From Alphaproteobacteria bacterium (GTDB lineage Bacteria; Pseudomonadota; Alphaproteobacteria; UBA7879), in contig PKTP01000008.1 in the NCBI GenBank assembly GCA_002869105.1, positions 1 to 35,678 on the forward strand: a stretch of DNA of 35,678 nt. Direction: 5' to 3'. The notes under the pieces were generated by a model, which saw only the letters and a list, made by a program, of their open reading frames with translations, did not search any database and was not told the DNA's origin. Of this stretch, positions 1-8,902 are shown piece by piece. Numbering within the stretch: the stretch's first letter is position 1; every line of letters starts with the position of its first letter. The translations under genes were made by a program, and so were the position numbers.

Positions 1-486
1 AAGACCCTGACACTGAGCCTGCCCCAGCTTAAGAAGATTGAAAAGGGTTTCTTATATAAAAATCAAAGTTTAAAGACCCTGACGCTGAGCCTGCCCCAGG
101 TTACTCAGATTGGAAAGGGTTTCTTAGCGCAGTGTCAAAGTTTAAAGACCCTGACGCTGAGCTTGCCCCAGCTTAAGAAGATTGGAAATGATTTCTTATA
201 TAATTGTCGGAGTTTAGAGACCCTAAATCTGGATCTGCCTCAGCCTCAGCCTCAGCCTCAGCCTCAGCTTAAGAAAGTGATAGGTCCTTTCTTACCTGCT
301 TGTCTTCAATTAAAATCCGTTGATTTGAGGTCTTTATTAAACTTGAAAGAAGTATTAGATATTGCTTGCTTTATGGCCTATACGTACAAGTTGGAGGAAG
401 TTTCGATCGATGCGCGTCAAAAAGAATTTTTTGAAGAGTTACTGAAGGACAAGCCTGATTTGCTGTCCAAGTTCGTGGTTGCTTAG
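1..486 (+). CDS. leucine-rich-repeat protein, 3' end (5' cut by window)
   Basis: The frame is open from base 1 to the TAG at 484-486, so the gene begins outside the window. The translation contains 24-residue leucine-rich repeats of the pattern SLKTLTLSLPQLKKI..GFL, starting at bases 1, 73, 145 and 217, an exact 72-nt period. The spacing and consensus resemble the BspA-like LRR_5 class. The first three units are nearly identical at DNA level, which points to recent duplication. The fourth unit contains a hexanucleotide expansion (cctcag)x5 at 238-267, giving a Pro-Gln run. A non-repeat C-terminal cap of about 60 residues follows. In intracellular bacteria such LRR proteins are often exported and bind host proteins, but nothing here shows a target, and the signal peptide, if any, lies outside the window. 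Confidence 0.85.
   Translation, partial: KTLTLSLPQLKKIEKGFLYKNQSLKTLTLSLPQVTQIGKGFLAQCQSLKTLTLSLPQLKKIGNDFLYNCRSLETLNLDLPQPQPQPQPQLKKVIGPFLPACLQLKSVDLRSLLNLKEVLDIACFMAYTYKLEEVSIDARQKEFFEELLKDKPDLLSKFVVA
238..267 (+). repeat. (cctcag)5 in-frame hexanucleotide repeat
   Basis: Five uninterrupted copies of cctcag encode Pro-Gln repeats inside the LRR gene. The unit length is a multiple of three, so slippage would change protein length without breaking the frame. Confidence 0.9.
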
Positions 487-740
487 TTTTTCTTATAGGA
501 TGAGATTCTCACGCGCCATGCTGGCGCTCAGAATGACGACTGTCTAGGGAAGAGAGATTGCCGCAGTCGTTTCCCTCCTTCGCAATGACAAGTGGGGGTT
601 GCGCCCCGCCTTCGCAATGACGATTCTTTTATACACGTCATCCTGAGGAATGGCGCAGCCATGATGTGAGGATCTGGTTTAAGGAAGGAGATTGCCGCGT
701 TGGCCTAAAGGCCTCCTCGCAATGACGACTGTCTAGGGAA

Positions 741-819
741 GAGAGATTGCCACGTTGGCATTACATGCCGCCTCGCAATGACGGTCAATAAAAAAACACC
801 GCCTCGCAAGGGCGATAAA
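741..819. repeat. 79-bp repeat, copy 1 (identical to 17697-17775)
   Basis: Base-by-base comparison shows identity over 79 positions with 17697-17775. The unit consists of a family B palindrome followed by a hairpin with a T7 run when read on the minus strand. It ends 6 bp before the stop codon of the Tlc gene at 826. The second copy stands in the same relation to gltX. Confidence 0.9.
790..814 (-). terminator. putative Rho-independent terminator of tlc, inside the repeat
   Basis: Read on the minus strand, a short stem (cgcc/ggcg, 800-803 with 811-814, possibly one extra G-T pair) is followed after GTG by seven Ts (796-790). It begins 12 nt after the Tlc stop codon. The stem is short, so termination strength is uncertain. 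Confidence 0.45.
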
Positions 820-825
820 GATAAA

Positions 826-2322
826 TTAAACAGCAGGCTTATCCGTGAGAGCATCCAGTTTATGGCTCATCCGTTTAATGGCCCAAGACCATAGAAAGAA
901 GATGGCAAAGGCGCAAAGCGCTAGATAAGGCGCGATGGATATTTGAGTTGATCCTGGAATTAAGACCAATAATATCCCTTGGATTCCAGAACCCCCGAGC
1001 TTGCCAATGCGACCACTGAGCACATCAACGGCGGCTTTCCCTTTAACCCGTAGTTCAGCATCGAGAGGAATATAGGACATCTCCCGCGTGGTATTGAAAA
1101 AAGAGTACTTACACGTTTTAGCTGCTAAATTCTGAAGGAGGCCTATCCAACAAGAACCGGCAATGGCGGTGACCCCAAAGAAGCCGAACAGAGGACCGCA
1201 GCTTTCGCCATACAGAGCAATCACAAAGAAAAGAATCGCCGTTGCAACAGAGACAAGGGGCGTGACCATTGCGCTTTGACGCCAGCTGAACTTTCGGACG
1301 AAGCTGGACCCCAGGAAACCAGTGAAAAAAATAATCACCGCGAAAATTAAGTTGTAATCGCCCATAAAGGAGAGGTAATCCTGCTTATCAGGGTACATCT
1401 GCCGGACCTGGTTTTTCCAGGTGACCTCTACAAAGTTCACAGAAATATTGTAACTTATGCCTAAAATCGCGATGTATGCTAGATAGTCAGATTTAAATAT
1501 GTACTTAAGGCTTTGCGTCAAGGACATTTTGATTTTGTTTTTCTTTGCAGGCGTACCATTATCTGGATGATAGTGTTGATGATCTTCCACAACATTTTTC
1601 TGCATCCAGTGATATAAAACCATGATGGCAACAATGAAAAATACCGTCGTTGACATAAGGAAGTTGATCTGATCATCAATATTGTTGGGAAATAGAATTT
1701 GAACGCTTTTTGTCAAGCCACCTGCAATTAACATTCCGATAGAGCTGAAGCTTGCGATTAACATGTAAAAACGGCGGGCCTGTTCAACAGGGGTTATTTG
1801 GTTGGCAAATTGCCAAAATAAAAAGGTGAGAACAATGGCTGACCACATTTCGGCCATGACATATAGAAAAGAATAAGACCAGTAACCTATGATTGGGAAA
1901 AACCACCGAAACCGAGGATAGAGATCTTTGTAGTTTTGAAGTTGTTCTTGACTCCAATGCAAAACATCTAGATGGGGGTGAATGAAAACAATAAAGATTA
2001 AGAAGAATGCTAGGAATATGGCCAGAATACCGTAGAACAAGGCTCTTTGAGTGTAGCGATTAGAAAGCCATGAAAAGGCGATCACAAAAGCAATGGAAGC
2101 TGGAAAAACACCAAAGACTTTCAGGTAATTAATGACCTCTGATCCCGAACCAGCTGTTGCCACCACCAACGTGTCTTTAAGGTTATGAAGAAGCCAAAAA
2201 TTAACAACCACAAACACGTGAATAAAGTTAAGAGAAAAGAATTTAGGGAATTCGTGAGAATGAACTGGAAAAAGTCTCTGACGGACTTTAGACTTAAACG
2301 AGGCAGGGCGACTGAGCGTCAT
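826..2322 (-). CDS. tlc: ATP/ADP translocase (NTT/Tlc family), copy 1
   Basis: This is an integral membrane carrier of the nucleotide transporter family, which in Rickettsiales, Chlamydiae and Holosporales exchanges host ATP for bacterial ADP or imports nucleotides. About twelve hydrophobic segments are visible. The conserved early block reads FWLLHNLKDTLVV and the late block EMSYIPLDAEL, then KGKAAVDVLSGRIGK. It aligns throughout with the second copy at 32642-34165. The frame opens at a TTG (2376), but the ATG at 2322 (MTLSRPASF) gives an N-terminus of normal family length, about 498 residues, so I prefer it; neither start has a good ribosome binding site. Substrate specificity (ATP/ADP exchange or another nucleotide) cannot be read from the sequence. 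Confidence 0.93.
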   Translation of the reverse strand: MTLSRPASFKSKVRQRLFPVHSHEFPKFFSLNFIHVFVVVNFWLLHNLKDTLVVATAGSGSEVINYLKVFGVFPASIAFVIAFSWLSNRYTQRALFYGILAIFLAFFLIFIVFIHPHLDVLHWSQEQLQNYKDLYPRFRWFFPIIGYWSYSFLYVMAEMWSAIVLTFLFWQFANQITPVEQARRFYMLIASFSSIGMLIAGGLTKSVQILFPNNIDDQINFLMSTTVFFIVAIMVLYHWMQKNVVEDHQHYHPDNGTPAKKNKIKMSLTQSLKYIFKSDYLAYIAILGISYNISVNFVEVTWKNQVRQMYPDKQDYLSFMGDYNLIFAVIIFFTGFLGSSFVRKFSWRQSAMVTPLVSVATAILFFVIALYGESCGPLFGFFGVTAIAGSCWIGLLQNLAAKTCKYSFFNTTREMSYIPLDAELRVKGKAAVDVLSGRIGKLGGSGIQGILLVLIPGSTQISIAPYLALCAFAIFFLWSWAIKRMSHKLDALTDKPAV

Positions 2323-2432
2323 CACGTGCTTTAATGTTTTTGTTTGTTCACTAACATTCTTTGTACAAGTTATCAAGATAAAAAAACTGATTTACAATTC
2401 ACGTTCTCCACGCAATAATTCTTGATAAAAGT

Positions 2433-2927
2433 ATGCTACATATGAAACGTTATTTCACCCTTATTCTTTTTCTTTTATTGAGCGTTTTAACAAGTGCTGA
2501 AAAAAAAGACGAAATGTCTGGCCGCGTTATCTTAACGCTTAGAGGGGAAGGCCTGAAAGCAAACAATGCTGAGGATGTGCTCCTTTTAAAAAAAGAGTGG
2601 CCAAAAAAAAGAAGGGCGTCCAAAAATGCTCAAGAGCCGCTTGTTCCTGTAGAGGGGTTTCTAAAATCACACCTGGCGCCTGGTAAAACCCTTAAAGACA
2701 TACGGCTTTATTTCCTTACCGCTGAAAGTGAGACGCAAAAATTGATGGCAATTGAAAAAGAAAATGATGAATCTTTTGTCCGGCTGTCGAGGGAAGCGCT
2801 CAAAACGAAAAAACCTGAACTGGTGTGGAATGAGGCGCAACAGGTCTTGAGCCTGTCAATGCAATCTGCATTAGATAAAAAGATGCTTTTAATGAATGTC
2901 TACAAAATTCAGGTGACTACCTCTTAA
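2433..2927 (+). CDS. hypothetical secreted protein, 164 aa
   Basis: I do not recognise this family. The N-terminus is a clear Sec signal peptide: MKRYF followed by a run of Leu, Ile and Phe and a probable cleavage after LTSA. The mature part of about 140 residues is Lys- and Glu-rich and begins with a short stretch (VILTLRGEGL) that looks like a beta strand plus turn. A second ATG at 2442 would start right at the charged head of the signal peptide and may be the true start; no strong Shine-Dalgarno precedes either. The gene is divergent from tlc with about 110 bp between the preferred starts, and converges with the DUF1467/parE genes. Confidence 0.6.
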   Translation: MLHMKRYFTLILFLLLSVLTSAEKKDEMSGRVILTLRGEGLKANNAEDVLLLKKEWPKKRRASKNAQEPLVPVEGFLKSHLAPGKTLKDIRLYFLTAESETQKLMAIEKENDESFVRLSREALKTKKPELVWNEAQQVLSLSMQSALDKKMLLMNVYKIQVTTS

Positions 2928-2933
2928 GACAGA

Positions 2934-3191
2934 TTACCACAGAGGTTTTTGCTGCACAATTTCCCGGAAAGAAAAAATATCGGCTGCGATCAAACCATAT
3001 AAAACGACAAAGAGCAGCAGAGAGATGAAGCTGGTATAAAGTGCTTTCTTTTTAAAGGAGAACTGTTTAGGCGCGCTTGGGGCCGTGCCTTTTTCAACCG
3101 TCTTTTGGGCTTGAAAGTTGAACGGTAAAATCAGTAGTAGAACAATCCACTAGATCATAAAGAACACGACAATGCCGGTTGCAAGTTGCAT
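2934..3191 (-). pseudogene. DUF1467 family membrane protein interrupted by an in-frame TAG
   Basis: The minus strand from ATG 3191 reads MQLATGIVVFFMI, an amber codon at 3152-3150, then WIVLLLILPFNF and about 60 more residues to TAA at 2936-2934. The whole 85-residue frame has the features of the alphaproteobacterial DUF1467 family: an N-terminal membrane segment starting MQL.TGIV, a Trp pair, the motif LPF, a Pro/Lys linker and a second membrane helix. The TAG stands where the family usually has the first of two Trp residues, so one G-to-A change (TGG to TAG) explains it. The start overlaps the parE stop (TAATG), suggesting translational coupling. Several neighbouring genes end in TAG, so general amber recoding is unlikely. 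The family assignment is by eye. Confidence 0.75.
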
Positions 3192-5167
3192 TAGATATCA
3201 AGCTCTTCAACGTAGGTGGCATTGGCTTCGATAAACTCAAACCGTTTTTCAGCATGCCGCCCCATTAAGTTTTGAACAAATGTTTTAATAGAAATTTGAT
3301 GAGGCTGATCCGGATCTTCTTCAAGGGTGAGTTGTTCTAGAATACGGGTCTTAGGATTCATGGTGTCTTTGAGTTGGTCATCATCCATTTCACCCAGCCC
3401 TTTAAAGCGGAGAATATCAACTTTTTTGTTTTTGAACGTGGTTTCTAGAAGCGCCAGACGCTCTGCTTCATCGGTGGCATAAATAGAGGTGGCACCTGAT
3501 GTAAGGCGATAGAGAGGGGGGCGGGCAAGGTAGAGATGCCCCTGTTCAACAATCTCTGGCATTTTTTCATAAAAGAAAGACATTAACAGCGCCGCAATGT
3601 GAGCGCCGTCCACGTCAGCATCCGTCATGATGATGATGCGTTCATAGCGCAGATTATTGAGATCAAACGTGGCCCCAATACCACAGCCCAGGGCTTGGAG
3701 CATGTCTTTGATTTCTTGATTCGCCAGCATTTTATCCAGCGTGGCACTGACAACGTTGAGGATTTTACCCCGCAGCGGCAGGATCGCTTGGAACTGGCGC
3801 TCACGAGCCCGTTTGGCTGTTCCCCCCGCTGAGTTTCCTTCGACAAGAAATAATTCAGATCCTTTGGACTCTCGAGAACTACAGTCAACAAGTTTGCCGG
3901 GCAGTCTGAGCCGTTGGGTGGCTGACTTACGATCTGTTTCTTTGAGGGCCTTTAGGCGTTTGCGTTCATCGTGATTGGCAATACTAACATCTAAAATTTT
4001 TTGCGATTGAGAAATGTTTTTAGCAAACCAGTGATCGAGGTAATCTCGAAGCGAGATTTCAATGAGACGGGTTACCTTGGGAGAGGCTAGTTTTTCTTTT
4101 GTTTGACCTTGAAACTGAGGGTCTTTGATGAAAATTGAAAGCAGGACTTGGCTATGACTAAAAATATCATCGTTTGTTAGCTTGGCCGCTTTTTTATTTT
4201 TTACCATGTCTCCAAAAGCTCTGAGAGACTTACTGAAGACACTTTTAAACCCAGATTCATGCGCCCCCCCGAGTGGGGTTGGGATGGTGTTGCAAAAACT
4301 TGTGAAGCTATCTTCTTTATCTGGACACCAATTTAAAGCCCATTCGATGGACCCTTCATTGTTTGAAAATTCTGTGCGGCCAGCAAAACTTTCTTCTAGA
4401 GTGCAGTCTTGATTTTTTAATTGAAGGGTTAGGTAATCCAGCAGGCCGTTGGGATAATAAATCTCTTCTGAGGATGGAATGTCTGTTTTCTCAACCAAAA
4501 GAGGATCACATGACCAATACAGCTTAACCCCTTTATATAGAAAGGCTTTGGTATGCAGAAGTTTGAGCAGTCTCTCAGGCTTAAAAAAGCATTGATCTTC
4601 AAAAATTTCTGAATCGGGTTGAAAGGTAATTTCTGTGCCGCGTTGAAAAGGCTTTTTGTCAAGAATGGGAACGAGGCCCGTTGTGGGACTCCCTTTGGAA
4701 AATTCTTGCATGACGGCTTTTTGATCCCGTACAACAATAACTTTGAGATATTGAGAAAGGGCGTTCACAACAGAAAGCCCCACACCGTGCAGCCCACCAG
4801 CGGTTTGATAGGCGCCTTCCTTGAACTTTCCCCCAGAATGCAACGTTGTTAAGATCACTTCGAGGGCTGACTTATCAGGGGTTTTAGGATGAGGATCAAA
4901 TGGAATACCGCGGCCGTTGTCTTTAATGGTTAGGGTGTTATCCGCCCCAAGATGGACATAGATGGTTGTTGCATGACCTGCTACAGCTTCATCCATGGCA
5001 TTATCAAGAATCTCACTGGCCAAGTGATGATAGGCCCTTTGATCGGTTCCGCCAATGTACATGCCAGGGCGATGACGAACAGGTTCAAGGCCTTCAAGAA
5101 CTTGAATATCTTCAGCAGTATAGGCTTTGTCAGGCTTATGCGTAGGGTTTTTGAATAATTCGGACAT
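3191..5167 (-). CDS. parE: DNA topoisomerase IV subunit B
   Basis: ParE is the ATPase subunit of topoisomerase IV, which with ParC separates replicated chromosomes and relaxes supercoils. The 658-residue length is normal. The GHKL ATPase signatures are present near the N-terminus (EILDNAMDEA, then DNGRGIP and GLHGVGLSVVNALS). The TOPRIM domain shows LVEGNSAGG (about residue 440) and DADVDGAH (about residue 515), the Mg-binding acidic residues, and the C-terminus ends with the usual RFEFIEANA. Choice of ParE over GyrB follows from the length, the lack of a GyrB-type insertion and the YHHLASEILDNAMDEAV block. It lies 30 bp downstream of the phosphohexomutase gene and overlaps the DUF1467 start by one base. 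Confidence 0.95.
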   Translation of the reverse strand: MSELFKNPTHKPDKAYTAEDIQVLEGLEPVRHRPGMYIGGTDQRAYHHLASEILDNAMDEAVAGHATTIYVHLGADNTLTIKDNGRGIPFDPHPKTPDKSALEVILTTLHSGGKFKEGAYQTAGGLHGVGLSVVNALSQYLKVIVVRDQKAVMQEFSKGSPTTGLVPILDKKPFQRGTEITFQPDSEIFEDQCFFKPERLLKLLHTKAFLYKGVKLYWSCDPLLVEKTDIPSSEEIYYPNGLLDYLTLQLKNQDCTLEESFAGRTEFSNNEGSIEWALNWCPDKEDSFTSFCNTIPTPLGGAHESGFKSVFSKSLRAFGDMVKNKKAAKLTNDDIFSHSQVLLSIFIKDPQFQGQTKEKLASPKVTRLIEISLRDYLDHWFAKNISQSQKILDVSIANHDERKRLKALKETDRKSATQRLRLPGKLVDCSSRESKGSELFLVEGNSAGGTAKRARERQFQAILPLRGKILNVVSATLDKMLANQEIKDMLQALGCGIGATFDLNNLRYERIIIMTDADVDGAHIAALLMSFFYEKMPEIVEQGHLYLARPPLYRLTSGATSIYATDEAERLALLETTFKNKKVDILRFKGLGEMDDDQLKDTMNPKTRILEQLTLEEDPDQPHQISIKTFVQNLMGRHAEKRFEFIEANATYVEELDI

Positions 5168-5197
5168 AAGCGGATTATAGCAAGTTTGAGCGTTCTA

Positions 5198-6658
5198 TCA
5201 AGAATCTGTCTCCAATAGTGTTGTTTCCATCAGCGAGAGAATCTCAGCAAGGCTCTTTTCTGTTTGAGCTTCAGCCCGGTAGGTGAGGGCGGGCTCGGTA
5301 TTTGACGCCCGTATAAGACCCCATCCGAAATGGAAATTCAAGCGGACGCCATCGAGGGTGATTGGATCCAAATTGAGGGTCTTCGCCCGTTGTTCAACCA
5401 CTTTCATTGCTTTTTGTTTGTCTTCATGAGTTGGAAAGTGAATTTGCTTTTGGGGAATGGCATAAACAGAGGGAAGATCTTGGAACGTGTCGCTTAGGGG
5501 TGAGTGCTGATCAATGTTCAGAACAGTAAGGGCACTGAAAAATGCATCATCAACCAAACAATAAGTATGTGGAAAATAGTGGTGGCCGCTGTATTCTCCC
5601 GCAAATGAGATCTCAGGCTGTTCTTTTAAAATTTTTTTAATCAACGCATGGCCGGTGGGACATAAATCGGCTTCTGATCCTAGATCTTTGACCCTCTCTA
5701 GAATGCTCTGGCTGGATTTGACATCAACGATGATTTTGGTTTTTTGCTTTTGACAGAGATGCTCGGCAAACAAGTAACTGAGTTTTTCACCGTTCCAATA
5801 GTGGCCTTTGGCATCAATAACACCGAGACGGTCGCCATCCATATCAATACTAAAACCCAAATCAGCCCTTTCTTGGATCACGGCTTTTTTTAAAGTTTGC
5901 ATGTTTTCTTCAACACTGGGATCGGGGGTGTGATCTGGGAAAGAGGCATCGGGCGTTTGGTTCATGATATGATGAGAACCGGGTAGATGGGAAATCAGCT
6001 TTTCGAGGAGAGGGCCACAAACACCATGGCCTGTATCCCAGATGTATTTTTTATTGTTTTTTAAGTGATGAAGCCCCTTAAAATGCCCTAAGAGATAGAG
6101 AAGATATTTATACAGGAGATAGGATGCCTCTTGAACAGGGCGCGTTTGAGAGGTGATCTGGGAAAGATCAACGTTTGCGTTAAGAAGGTCAACCAACTCA
6201 GCACCGCACACGGGGATGCCCTGGTTATCCATTATTTTAAAGCCATTGTAGGGCGCTGGATTGTGAGAGGCTGTGATAATGATGCCAGCAACAATAGAGG
6301 CGGGGAGATCAAACACTTTTTGTTGAAGCGTGCACACATTAACCACGGGTGTTGGGGCAAGGCCAAGGTCAAAAACCTCTCCTCCTGCCTCGGTAATACC
6401 GGCAATGAGTGCTTTTTTAAGGGCCGGAAATGAAGGGCGGCAATCATGCCCCACCAGAAAAGCAGGAATCGGCTCAGCGGTGTGTTTTTTGAAATGAAGC
6501 GTTAAAGCATGGCCAAGAACATAGGCATCTTGGTTGGTTAAGGTTTGATTGTAGATACCTCGGATATCATAACGCTGAAGAATTTCTGTGCAAAGGCGAT
6601 GTCTTTCAAAAGCTTCTGGTGCGGGGAAATACTGTTTGAGGCCTTGATGTTCAGGCAT
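5198..6658 (-). CDS. phosphomannomutase/phosphoglucomutase
   Basis: This is an alpha-D-phosphohexomutase of the AlgC/ManB type, which interconverts hexose 6- and 1-phosphates and would feed GalU next door with glucose 1-phosphate. The catalytic phosphoserine loop is TASHNP (Ser about residue 131), the metal-binding loop is DMDGDRLG (about 272), the sugar-specificity loop is GEYSGHH and the C-terminal phosphate-binding loop is RASNTEP. The frame extends back to 6679, but the ATG at 6658 has a good Shine-Dalgarno (GAGG, 6 nt upstream) and overlaps the ugd stop by only 8 bases, so I prefer it. The gene lies in an operon-like run with galU and ugd. Whether glucose or mannose is the main substrate cannot be decided. 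Confidence 0.92.
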   Translation of the reverse strand: MPEHQGLKQYFPAPEAFERHRLCTEILQRYDIRGIYNQTLTNQDAYVLGHALTLHFKKHTAEPIPAFLVGHDCRPSFPALKKALIAGITEAGGEVFDLGLAPTPVVNVCTLQQKVFDLPASIVAGIIITASHNPAPYNGFKIMDNQGIPVCGAELVDLLNANVDLSQITSQTRPVQEASYLLYKYLLYLLGHFKGLHHLKNNKKYIWDTGHGVCGPLLEKLISHLPGSHHIMNQTPDASFPDHTPDPSVEENMQTLKKAVIQERADLGFSIDMDGDRLGVIDAKGHYWNGEKLSYLFAEHLCQKQKTKIIVDVKSSQSILERVKDLGSEADLCPTGHALIKKILKEQPEISFAGEYSGHHYFPHTYCLVDDAFFSALTVLNIDQHSPLSDTFQDLPSVYAIPQKQIHFPTHEDKQKAMKVVEQRAKTLNLDPITLDGVRLNFHFGWGLIRASNTEPALTYRAEAQTEKSLAEILSLMETTLLETDS

Positions 6659-7973
6659 GATTATCCTCGGTAGAGCCAATGGGTATGCAGGTTAAACCTA
6701 AGGATTGGGCCCGGGCGCAATCGATGATGTTGCGAAGGTCAATGATGAGAGGGCGAAGTTTAGACTGGGCCAGGACTGATAAGTCTAGAGATTTATAAGC
6801 TTGCCATTCTGTGATAATGACAATCGCTTCTGCTGCTTCAAGTGCTTTTTCAAGCGAGTCATAACAGACGGATGGGGATAGTTTGAGTTCACGTTTAGCA
6901 TTGCCGAGCGCCTGGGGATCATGAATGCACAGATCAAAACCGTGGGCTGTGAGTTTCTCTATAATCGGTAAGGCGGGACTATCACGGATATCATCCGTCT
7001 CTGCTTTAAATGCAACCCCTAAAACCGCTACTTTTTGGATCTTGTGGAGATTGAGAAGATCGAGAACGCGTTGTGCCATTTGATCTTTACGGCTCTTATT
7101 TGCCTTAATAACAGCATCAACAATGGTTAGGGGCGCGCCATATTGATGCGCCGTATGAGAGAGGGCTAACGTGTCTTTCGGAAAACATGAGCCTCCATAA
7201 CCAGGGCCGGCTTTCAGAAAATCAGCCCCAATTCTTTTATCAAGGCCCATGGCGCGGGCAACATCATCAATATGGGCGCCGGTTTTTTCACAGAGATTGG
7301 CCACTTCATTGATGAAGGCAATTTTGGTTGCCAAAAAGCTGTTGCTGGCATATTTGGCGAGCTCTGCCGAGGGAAGAGACGTGAAAATAAATGGTACCCC
7401 GTGACGCAAAAGTGGGGCATAGACATTTCGTAAGGTTTGTTCCCCTTCTTCAGAGTTTGTACCAACGACAATCCGATCTGGGTAGAGGAAGTCATGAACG
7501 GCGGAGCCTTCCCTGAGAAATTCGGGATTGGATACCAGATGAAATTCAAGATCGGGATTGGCCTTGCTGATTCGGTCACTGAGCTGCAGATGGGTATTAA
7601 CGGGGACGGTTGATTTGGTGACGATAACAACACCGTTCGAACAGTGCTTAGCAATTGTCTCTGCACATTGAAAAACAGCCTTTAGATTTGCTTGGCCCGT
7701 TATGGGATCTTGAGGCGTACCAACAGCGATGAAAACAACGGTTGCTTCTGAAAGGGTGGGCGTGAAATCAGATGTGAAAAATAATCTTTTTTGATCCATG
7801 TTGCTAAGGATTAGTTTTTCCAAACCTGGTTCATAAATAGGGACTTCTCCCTTTTGAAGCCGTGCAACTTTGGGCTTATCAATGTCAATGCACGTTACGG
7901 TATGCCCCAGCTCGGCAAAGCACGTACCACTGACAAGGCCTACATAGCCGGTTCCAATGATGGCAATTTTCAT
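6651..7973 (-). CDS. ugd: UDP-glucose 6-dehydrogenase
   Basis: Ugd oxidises UDP-glucose to UDP-glucuronate with two NAD molecules, supplying uronic acids for capsule, LPS or glycoconjugates. The N-terminal Rossmann nucleotide-binding motif is GTGYVGLVSG (residues 7-16). The middle contains NPEFLREGSA, and the catalytic cysteine is in GYGGSCFPKDT at about residue 261, as in characterised members. The 440-residue length is standard. The gene overlaps galU by 4 bases (ATGA), indicating coupled translation, so substrate production (galU) and oxidation (ugd) are tied together. Confidence 0.95.
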   Translation of the reverse strand: MKIAIIGTGYVGLVSGTCFAELGHTVTCIDIDKPKVARLQKGEVPIYEPGLEKLILSNMDQKRLFFTSDFTPTLSEATVVFIAVGTPQDPITGQANLKAVFQCAETIAKHCSNGVVIVTKSTVPVNTHLQLSDRISKANPDLEFHLVSNPEFLREGSAVHDFLYPDRIVVGTNSEEGEQTLRNVYAPLLRHGVPFIFTSLPSAELAKYASNSFLATKIAFINEVANLCEKTGAHIDDVARAMGLDKRIGADFLKAGPGYGGSCFPKDTLALSHTAHQYGAPLTIVDAVIKANKSRKDQMAQRVLDLLNLHKIQKVAVLGVAFKAETDDIRDSPALPIIEKLTAHGFDLCIHDPQALGNAKRELKLSPSVCYDSLEKALEAAEAIVIITEWQAYKSLDLSVLAQSKLRPLIIDLRNIIDCARAQSLGLTCIPIGSTEDNHA

Positions 7974-8854
7974 GAGCTTTTCCCTGACGTTGAATAGTGT
8001 TGTAGGATCTTTTCCATTTCAGATTTGGTATCGGATCTATGAAGTGCAAGAGCAAGCGATGCATTGATTAAGCCAAGCTTTGACCCACAATCAAAACGCT
8101 GCCCTTCAAATTCAAAACCTGTCAGAGGGGTGCCTTTTTTTCTGGCTTCTTCAAGGGCGTCTGTCAGTTGAATTTCATTGTTTTTGCCGGTTTTTAAGCT
8201 TTCAAGTTCTTGGAAAATGGAACTCTCTAAAATGTAGCGGCCAATAACAGCTTTATTAGAAGGTGCTTCAAGAGCACAAGGTTTTTCAACGATTTGATGC
8301 GCTTCAATGAGAGGGCCTTTTTGAAGACCACATTTAATAATACCGTATTGATCGACGTCTTCTGGTTTAACTTCTTGGATGGCTACCATGTTTTGGCCGA
8401 CTTCATACGCTTCAACCATTTGTTTAAGGCAGGGCGTTTGAGAAAAAATTAAATCATCGGCAAGCAAAACAGCAAAGGGTTCATCCCCAATAAAATTTCG
8501 GGCGCACCATACAGCATGACCTAGACCGAGGGGCATTTGTTGACGGATGTAACAAATTTTACCCGGATCGAAGACGACGCGATCGACGTTTTCAATCAAA
8601 GCTTCATTTTTCTGTTTTTCAAGTTCGGTGTTCAGTTCATAGCTGTAATCAAAATGATCTTGAATCACCGTTTTGCCCCGGCCCGTTACAAAGATAAATT
8701 CTTCAATGCCGGCTGCTTGCGCCTCTTCAACGGCATATTGGATCAGGGGTTTATCAATGATAGGGAGCATTTCTTTGGGAATGCTTTTGGTTACTGGTAG
8801 AAAACGGGTGCCGCGACCGCCAACAGGAAAAAGGGCCTTGCGCACTTTGGTCAT
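7970..8854 (-). CDS. galU: UTP-glucose-1-phosphate uridylyltransferase
   Basis: GalU makes UDP-glucose from UTP and glucose 1-phosphate. The nucleotidyltransferase signature near the N-terminus reads FPVGGRGTRFLPVTKSIPKE, slightly different from the common PVAGLGTR but with the essential G-x-GTR and the catalytic Lys retained. Further family blocks are QQMPLGLGHAVWCA, LLADDL (metal-binding Asp) and the Lys of IVEKP. At 294 residues it is full length. A clear Shine-Dalgarno (AAAGGAG, 8863-8869) stands 8 nt before the ATG. It heads the galU-ugd-mutase run and lies 48 bp after mipZ, so it could be co-transcribed with mipZ. Confidence 0.95.
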   Translation of the reverse strand: MTKVRKALFPVGGRGTRFLPVTKSIPKEMLPIIDKPLIQYAVEEAQAAGIEEFIFVTGRGKTVIQDHFDYSYELNTELEKQKNEALIENVDRVVFDPGKICYIRQQMPLGLGHAVWCARNFIGDEPFAVLLADDLIFSQTPCLKQMVEAYEVGQNMVAIQEVKPEDVDQYGIIKCGLQKGPLIEAHQIVEKPCALEAPSNKAVIGRYILESSIFQELESLKTGKNNEIQLTDALEEARKKGTPLTGFEFEGQRFDCGSKLGLINASLALALHRSDTKSEMEKILQHYSTSGKSS

Positions 8855-8902
8855 TTACATAAACTCCTTTAAAGAATCAGATGCTGATAAAGTAGCAAAA
8901 AC

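Larger units (their letters stand above)
501..820. repeat. cluster of dispersed palindromic repeats (families A and B)
   Basis: This gene-free stretch is almost entirely repeat DNA. Family A elements (core CGTCATYCTGAG, variable hairpin, GTGAGRATCT) lie at 501-538 (inverted) and 636-675. Family B elements (GATTGCC...GCAATGAC, with inner complementary arms) lie at 552-590 with a second half to about 622, 687-727 and 741-782. A 28-nt stretch at 535-562 recurs at 724-751. Each element can fold: the centre of 636-675 has atggc/gccat and that of 501-538 has gcgcca/tggcgc. No coding frame is convincing here. Confidence 0.85.

Noticed and set aside
501..820. CRISPR array
   Set aside because: Repeats are of two palindromic families with irregular spacing and no unique spacers of equal length; no cas genes are nearby.
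3150..3152. General reassignment of TAG to a sense codon
   Set aside because: At least five other genes here end with TAG at positions where the family ends, so TAG works as a stop.
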